Source of the DNA: Hyalella azteca
Taxonomy: Eukaryota > Arthropoda > Malacostraca > Amphipoda > Hyalellidae
DNA: 64,000 nt
Assembly (NCBI RefSeq): GCF_000764305.2
Contig: NW_025942305.1
Location: 62,001 to 126,000 of the forward strand
Reading direction: 5' to 3'
Of the stretch, positions 33,501 through 42,500 are shown piece by piece (the stretch's first letter is position 1; every line of letters starts with the position of its first letter). The position numbers and the translations under genes are program-made. A model generated the notes under the pieces. It ran no database searches, was not told the origin of the DNA, and was given only the letters and a program-made list of their open reading frames with translations.

Positions 33501-36500
33501 TTGTTTCTAGTATCATCTCTAGTGCCGTCTCTAGCTGTCTTGTATTTCCTCTAGTTATCTCTAGTGTTGTTGCTCTTGTCTCTAATGTCGTCTCTAGTGT
33601 GCATTAATCCTGCAGGAGCGAGATGAGGACGTTCCTGAGGAGCCGCAGGAGAACCTGAACCTCATCGTTAACCCCGGCACGGACTACAGCAGCGCCACCA
33701 TCGCCAGCCTTGCCAGCATCAGCGAGCGAGACATCAACTTCGAGGTGAAACTTCTTTTTTTAACTTGTGCTGCTTCAACTTTGAGCTGAGACTTACATTT
33801 CAACTTGTGTTTCGAGTGTGACATTCTCTGATTCTTCAACACAGCTTCAGATATTTTATTCAATACATTAAAATGTTGTAAATATTGCAATCTCTCCTGA
33901 TTTGCAACTGAACTGTATTCCAGAGTTTCAATTAAAGCATTTCGAGTCAAGTGCAGAAAAGACTAATGTGCTATTGACGGTTGAATTTTTCTTACAAGAA
34001 GAGATCTTCAAGTGATTACTAACTGAAGAAATGTTGAAATATCAATTATATATACCCTCTTCTAGGAAATCTTCCGCCAGTAGCTGCGGACGAGCTGAAT
34101 TTAACTCTTGCTCACCTGTAATGCAAGGCTTTTCAAGAGGTCAACCCTTGGACTGACTATAACGGTGTTAGGTATTCGCACCTACAGGCTGTTTGGCAAG
34201 AGTTACCGCAAGTAGACAAGGCGCCTTCCGAGTCTCCGTCTACTGATAACTGTTGTTAACGGGCAAGAGGTCTTCTAGCCTCTGGTCTTGAGCCAGCGGC
34301 CAATGCTATTATTTTTTAAAAGTTCTATGATGATAGTTACCTGCAGTGAACCGAAGGTTGAACGACACCAGACCACGCGGCTGATACGGACATCTGTTCT
34401 TCCCTCCTCAGGTGGTGGAGAAGATCCTGCTGTACATCAAGTCTCATGTCCTTCCCTCCTCAGGTGGTGGAGAAGATCCTGCTGTACATCAAGTCTCATG
34501 TCCTTCCCTCCTCAGGTGGTGGAGAAGATCCTGCTGTACATCAGGACCCTGGAGGTGCCGGGCGCGGTGCTCATCTTCCTGCCGGGCTGGAACGTCATCT
34601 TCTCCATGATGCGCGCGCTCTCGCAGTGTCCTTCCCTCAGTGCGTTTCTCTCATAAAAACCTATGCAATTTATGTGCATCTTGAATTCTTTTTTAAATGA
34701 TTATTTGCTTCCTCATCATGGGATTATTTATATCCCATTTGCTGGTTTCAATTGGAATAATATTATTTTCTTGACTTTGAACGATTGAATGTTGAGAACG
34801 TTTATTTCTGCACGAGAGTCATGGTGCATATTTATTTTTCTGTAATTTTGGACCTTTGCAATTTTCAGACTAAATCAGATACAACATGAACAAATTTCCA
34901 ACTATTTGGTATGTTACTTTACGCGGGATGTCAATTCCTTTGTCATGATATCTTCATTCTTGGCCTTAAATGTTGCTAGTAAATCATATGATAATTTCAC
35001 GGATGACCCCAGGAGGTGGGCTGTACGTCTTCCTGCCCCTACACTCGCAGCTGCCGCGTGAAGACCAACGCCGGGTGTTTGAGCCTGTGCCCGACGGCGT
35101 CACCAAGGTGAGGCATCAGCGCCTGAGGGCGTCACCAAGGTGAGTCACCAGTGCCCGAGGGCGTCACCAAGGTGAGTCACCAGCGCCCGTGCCCGAGGGC
35201 GTCACCAAGTTGAGTCACCAGGGCCCGTGCCTGAGGGCGTCACCAAGGTGAGTCACCAGAAGGTGAGGCACCAGCGCCCGAGGGCGTCACCAAGGTGAGT
35301 CACCAGCGCCCGAGGGCGTCACCAAGGTGAGGCACCAGCGCCCGAGGGCGTCACCAAGGTGAGGCACCAGCGCCCGTGCCCGAGGGCGTCACCAAGGTGT
35401 CATAACTGTGCAATTAACATAAATTATCAAGTTCGGGGACTTCGAATGTTAATCAGCTAGACATTAATTCCAGTTGCAATGTATGATTTTCGAGAGCTGG
35501 TTGGTAGTAATATGTTCCAAGGAGATCGATTGATTTCGAGAGCAATTTATATACGTTCAACTTAAAATTTTCATGGCACAATTTATATCAAAATCTAGTT
35601 AAATTATTGACTTGCTTGTCATTTATGTCCCGTTGATCTTTAGACCTGCGCAATTATTCGCACGCATCTCAATGCTCCCACTGAAGCTTCAAGTCTTAAT
35701 GAGCTTCTTAGCTGCCCCAGACTAGACTGTCACGTCCCTGACCTCCTGCAGATCATCCTGGCGACGAACATCGCCGAGACGAGCATTACGATCAACGACG
35801 TGGTCTTCGTGATCGACTCGTGCCGTGCGAAGATGAAGCTCTTCACGTCGCACAACAACATGACGAGCTACGCCACCGTCTGGGCCTCCAAGACCAACCT
35901 CGAGCAGAGGAAGGGCAGGGCGGGCCGTGTCAGGCCTGGCTACTGCTTTCATCTTATCAGCAGGGTGAGGGCGCTAAATAGATAAATAATGTTCATAACC
36001 ATTAGTTGAATAAGTGACCGTAAAAAAATAGTGTCTGTAACCATTGCTTGAAGTCTGAGTTTGAATACAGGCTTTACGCACAACTTTATAGCATCTTTAC
36101 AACACTGGTTCCAGTGTCTGGCCCTTTATGTGAAGTTGAAAGTTGTTTCTATGCCCCCCAAGGAGTCAATGGTAGCACAATGCACTGTAAACGCAACCTG
36201 AGCTCCAAGTGGTGTTTGCAGGCCCGCTTCGCGCAGCTGGACGAGCACATGACGCCGGAGATGTTCCGCACGCCGCTGCAGGAGGTGGCGCTCTCCATCA
36301 AACTCCTGCGCCTCGGCAGCATCGGAGAGTTCCTGTCTAAGGCGATCCAGGCGCCGCCCTTGGACGCCGTCATCGAGGCTGAGGTCTCCTTGAGAGGTTC
36401 GGAGAGCCGAAACCAGAACCAGAATATTGACTGTTCCATAGTTCCGAGTCAAATTTGCCTGTTCCGTGCTTCCTGGTCAAGCTTGTGTGTTCCGTGCTTC

Positions 36501-39500
36501 CTGGTCTAACTTGACTGTTTCGTGCTTCCTGGTCTAACTTGACTGTTTCGTGCTTCCTGGTCTAACTTGACTGTTACGTGCTTCCTGGTCAAACTTGACT
36601 GTTCCGTGCTTCCTGGTCAAACTTTACTGTTCCGTGCTTCCTGGTCAAACTTGACTGTTTCGTGCTTCCTGGTCAAACTTGACTGTTCCGTGCTTCCTGG
36701 TCAAACTTTACTGTTCCGTGCTTCCTGGTCAAACTTGACTGTTCCGTGCTTCCTGGTCAAACTTGACTGTTCCGTGTTTCCTGGTCGAAATTGTGTGTTC
36801 CGCGGTTTTGTGTCGCCAATAGAATGCAGGTTGAAGACTCGAGACATTGACACGCTCCTCCATGTATAGTTTTGAGTCTTCAATGAGTGGACACTCAAGA
36901 AGAGTTCTCCATTTATAAAAAATTCCTTGTTGTAGGAGAATAGAACGAAAATATTTATTCACTGAATAAATAATTAATTTTTGTTAGCTTTAACCTTGTT
37001 TCTTTCAGTGCTTTAGCAATGTTGAACCATTTAATTTAATGTAGGCTTGCATTTTTTAATGCAGGCTTTTCTATTATTGCGCCAATTTCGCGTTTTCAAA
37101 ACGTTATATTCCATTTGATGCCTTATAAGTTTCATCTCCGCCCCTGCAGATATGAAGTGCCTGGACCGTAACGACGAGCTGACGTCGCTGGGGCGCATCC
37201 TGGCGCGGCTGCCGCTGGAGCCGCTGCTGGGGCGCATGGCGGTCCTCGGCTGCGTCTTCGGCCTCGGTGACGCCATGTGCACCCTTGCCGCCCACACCGC
37301 TACGTCGCCTGAGATATTTATTATACGTTAGTTTGTTGTTATACGTTACTCTATTGTTGCCATGTGCACCCTTGCCGCCCACACCGCTACGTCGCCTGAG
37401 ATATTTATTATCGTTAGTTTGTTGTTATACGTTACTCTATTGTTGCCATGTGCACCCTTGCCGCCCACACCGCTACGTCACCCAAGATATTTATTAAACG
37501 TTAGTTTGTTGTCATTTATTGCAGTCTTCACACGTCTATGTTGCTTGAAGTTATTATCATTTATTTGATGTTGTTACATTGCCATGCAAAATAATATTAT
37601 GACGTTGTTGCATCTATTGCCTGCATTTATTTCCTCTGATATTTATGTTTACCTTTTGTTTAATTCTTATTAAATAGTATTTGTTCTCATTCTAGGCTTC
37701 TTATACAAGAGTCGCTAATTCTATATAATTAATAAAGACCGACGTTATTATATCCTTCCAATGATAAATATCAGTGGACACGTTAACCTAATACATCCTG
37801 ATTTGATTTTTTTGAATTTGCTGTCTGTGCTAGTAATTTTACGGGACTGTGAATGCATCACTGCGAACGGATTTCCAGACAATCCTCATTACTCGCGGAC
37901 TATCACTATTGCACCAAAACTATCATTATTATCATCCACAATAATTTGTGGACGGCATGTGTCAGTAAATTGTTCTTTCTTCTGAAATATTTAATAACCT
38001 TTTTACCTTGCAGCGCCGGAGTTCAAGCGTTTGTCGCCGTTCCAGCGCGCGTTCAGCGGCAGCCGCTGCAGTGACCACATCGCTACGCTGAACGCCTTCG
38101 CTTCGTGGGACAAGATGAGGCTTCGTGGCGAGGAAGCTGAGCGCAGCTACTGCGACTACAAGCAACTGTCCATGCCTACACTCAGGGTGACATGGGAGGC
38201 CAAGGTAAATTGTGGTGAAACAAGCGGTAAATTGTGGTAGAACTAGCGGCTGTCCATGCCTACCCTCAGGGTTACCTGGGAGGCCAAGGTAAATTGTGGT
38301 GAAACAAGCGGTAAATTGTGGTAGAACTAGCGGCTGTTCATGCCTACCCTCAGGGTTACCTGGGAGGCCAAGGTAAATTGTGTGGTAGAACTAGCGGCTG
38401 TCCATGCTTACCCTCAGGGTTACCTGGGAGGCCAAGGTAAATTGTGGTAAAACTAGCGACTGTCCATGGCTGCCCTCTGGGTTATTTGGGAGGCGAAGGT
38501 AAATTGGGGTAAAATATCTGCTGGTAAAGTTAGCCTCGGTATGCCCTAGAATTCTTCTTCTTCTAAAGCTTATTCCTTGGGATCTTTTATTGTTCAAGCT
38601 TGCCTTGTTAAATAGAAATGTATGGGTATCGAAAGTAACAACAAAAATTGTGTAATCTTAACATTACAAGTAGTTTTCATTTTAATTACACTGAGAAACT
38701 GGTTGAGTTGAGGGCTTGAGCCTGAATAACAGTACAAATCAAAGGTGGTATCACGGATCGGCTAATATTCATTAATAATGAGTAAATAAAAGTGAATACT
38801 ACTATACTACTGACCGATGATTATAAATATTATTCATTATTAATATTAATAAATAATGTCAATGAATAATATTTATGATTAGCTTTGAAAAAGTTTAAAT
38901 TGTGTACAAGTAAACTTGCTCTATTTAATGTACACGTTGTGTATGTAACCTATGTATCAACGTACAAATTCAAATATTGTAGCGCTATTATAAAAAATTA
39001 GTGTATTGAATATATAATATCTAAAGTATTGTATCAATAATTAGTATACAATAGTGATAGTATCGTCATTGCCCAGAACCAGCTACGGGAGCTGCTGATG
39101 CAGAGCGGCTTCCCTGAGGAGACGTTGCTGCCTCAGTTCTTTGACTTCCACGGCGACGACCCGCAGCTTGACCTCATCACTGCACTCATAACCTTAGGGT
39201 ATTACCCCAACGTCTGCTACCACCAGGACAAGAGGAAGGTAATCTATAATTAGTTTAGTTAGTAGTGCCTTAGTTAGTATCTTGGGAGGTTACAGGGGCA
39301 TACAGTGAGGGGAGGGTATCAGGGCATATGGTAAGGGGAGGGTATCGGAGTGTACAGTGAGGGGTGGTTACAGGGGCCTAGGGTGAGGGGAGAGTATCGG
39401 TGTGAACTGTGAGGGGTGGGTATTGGGACGTACGGTGAGGGGAGGAGTAATCAACTCCTGTGGTGAGGAAAGGGTACTGGGGCATACGGTGAGAGGAGGG

Positions 39501-42500
39501 TATTGAGGCGTATGGTGAGGGGAGTTTCCTTCATTCCCCAAGTGCCACTTTTCCTTCCATTCCACAAGTGCCATCTTTAACCTTCATTCCTCAAGTGCCA
39601 CGTTTCCTTTCATTCCTCAAATGCCACCTTCCCTTACATTCTCCACGTGTCATCTCTCATTCCCCAAGTGCATTCCCCCTAAGCGGCGGCCGGCGGCCGC
39701 CTTTCATTCCCCTGATAATGCAACCAGTCATGTCGCCTCTCAACGTTCATGCAACAATAGAGGAGCAGCTGGCCTGACAGTGACGGTTTCCTCTGCAGGT
39801 TCTGACGCAGGAGTGGAAGTCTGCGCTCATCCACAAGTCTTCTGTCAACTGCAGCGCTCGAGACATCGTCATCCCGATCCCCTTCTTGGTGTATGGGGAG
39901 AAGGTGAGTGGGGTTACGGGCATTTATTCCTGCATTATTATCTTCGTTAAATATTTATTATTATCTTATACTCTGAATTATTTCTTGTACAATTATATTC
40001 AGAGAAGAAAATAATAAACAACTTTTTTCATACGATGGGTAACAATTGTGTTATCGCACGAGTCAAGTTCATATTAATTGTGTGTGTACGCACATTTCCA
40101 GATCCGCACCAGAGCAGTTTCCTGCAAACAGACGACGATGGTGTCGCCTCTGCACCTGTTGCTGTTCGGGTCCAGGAGAGTGGACGTGGTGGGCACTAAT
40201 AAAGTGAGTCGTCAGGATCGGCCTAATCAACAAAGTTACCTTGAGTAACTCCCTGAGCTCTACATCGTCTCCGGTTACCAAAGCATGTCAGGCAGATGTA
40301 GTTGATGATGCGCAGTGACATCCAAGCCATCATCCCTCGTCATCCCTTTTTGAGTTCTAAACAACGCTCCTTACAGTGGATCAGCTGACGCTACGCTAAT
40401 CCCTGTTATACCATGCAATCCATATTATATTTCTATTATTGTATATGTAATTATAGTATTGTTGTTTGAGGTGCGGCTGGACGGATGGTTGAAGTTCGAG
40501 ATGAACGCTAAGGCGGCGGCGAGCGTCGTGGCGCTGCGTCCTGCCATCGACGCGCTCCTCATCACCGCTGCTGAGAACCCCGCGTCCCTCAGCGAACCTC
40601 CCAGCGAGGCCCAGTCTGCCACCATCGCCTGTGTTAAAGAGGTAAGCAAAGATATGTATCATTATTGCTTACTCTGTTGATTTAGCCCTTACTCTGTTGA
40701 TTTAGCCCTTATTCTGTTGATTTAGCCCTTGTTCTGTTGCCTGTGTCAAAGAGGTAACCAACGATATGTATATTTATTGCTTATTCTCTTTATTTGGCCC
40801 TTATTCTTTTGATTTAGCCCTTATTCTGTTGCCTGTGTTAAAGAGGTAAGCTGAGATATGTATCTTTATTGCTTATTCTCTTGATTTGGCTCTTGTTGCT
40901 GTTGTTTTAACCTTTAATTTGATCCGTTGATTCAACTATTATTATTGTGGCGAATGTAATTCTCAGCCAGATACAGTCTGCCACCATCGCCTGTGTTAAA
41001 GAGGTAAGCAAAGATCTGTATGTTTATTGCTCATTCTGTTGATTTAGCCTTTATTCTGTTGACTTTGCTCTGTTGCTGTTACAATTTAATTTGACCCGTT
41101 GATTCAACTATATTGTTGTAGCGAGTGTTATACGCAGTCAGGCCCAGTCTACCACCATCGTCTGTGATGAAGAGGCACATCACTATTTGTTGATGTAACC
41201 ATTTCTGTAGTATTGGGCTGATGTTTTGTCGCGTTAAAAGAATCGATGGCCCTGGCAAAACGCCGGGGTTTTCAGCTCCTGAACTTCCCGAATCATGACT
41301 CGACCAGGCTAGAATGTGTCGCTATTTAACGTCTGGCAGGGAACATCCCCCATCAGATCGAGCTATTTAATTATGTTGCGTTTGTGTTGCGTGCAGTTGT
41401 CGCTATTAACGGCTGGCCGGGAAGACCTGCCGCCCTTGTGGCACAACCTGCAGCAGCAGTTCCCCCCGCGTCCCCCGCGGCAGTTTGAGGGCGCCAGTGC
41501 AGAGGACGGACCTCCTAGGAAGTACCTCCGCTCAAGTGGTCCTTACAGTGATGGTCAGTAATGCAGTTATGGACACGTAAACAGAAACCTGACCTTATTT
41601 TCAGAGAAAACGTTTCGGAGTCCATCTCCATGTCCCTTGTTGCTGAATACGAGAAGAATTCGAAAGTTATTTTTTTAATTTGACTATTTTAACTCAGTGT
41701 TTTTTTTTTAATTTTTGAACTGAAAATTAAGTGTACTCTGAAACGTTTTTAAGAAGATCTGGTGAATTTTTGTGATATTTTTTGCTTTTAAATTCCTTGA
41801 CTCAAGATTTTTATTGTTGAAAAATAATGGATAATGAAATTATTCCCAGTCTTTACTTCAAGCCTTGATTCTGAGTAAGTTTGATCGTTTTTTAGGTTAT
41901 ACTGTCAGAACTTTCAATAAACAACACACGTTCTTAATTATCATTGGCTCACTGCTGTGTAGTTATGAATGCTGCGTGCCTGTCGCGACGTCGATTGTGA
42001 CTGAGTGAATCATGTAACTGATATATTGTGATGTCTGCTTTTTAATTAAGTGACTAATATACTGCTATGCCTGCTCTTTAATTAAGTCCCTTGAATATAT
42101 TGTGATGTCTGCACTACTAATACTGTATATGTTTGCCCTTAAGGCACTCCTGACAATCGTCATTTATATATTTTTTTAAATTGTATCATTTCTGGTTTCA
42201 TTTAATCAGCATACCAACCTGCGTATAAATATAATTTTACGGTAATAAATCATTGATTTTCTAATGAACTATTACTAAGTCAATCTCGTTGATATCGTTC
42301 TATTTTGCCTGATCCAATTGTCGTGTACGTTAAACGTGCATTTTAGAGTTTTAGTATGTTGAAGTGTAGTGGATGTGAGAAATTCTTGTTGGTGAAATTC
42401 CGAGCAGGACTCAAAATTTTCTCCGACCAAGATCATGTTGGACAAGGTGTAATAGCTTCATATTCACTTCAGTTGTATGATATATTTTACTGTTTTTAAA

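Noticed and set aside
34412..34515. Using the first or second repeated acceptor as the start of DHX9 exon 13
   Set aside because: It would add 104 or 52 nt and break the frame before motif IV; the third acceptor fits phase and homology.
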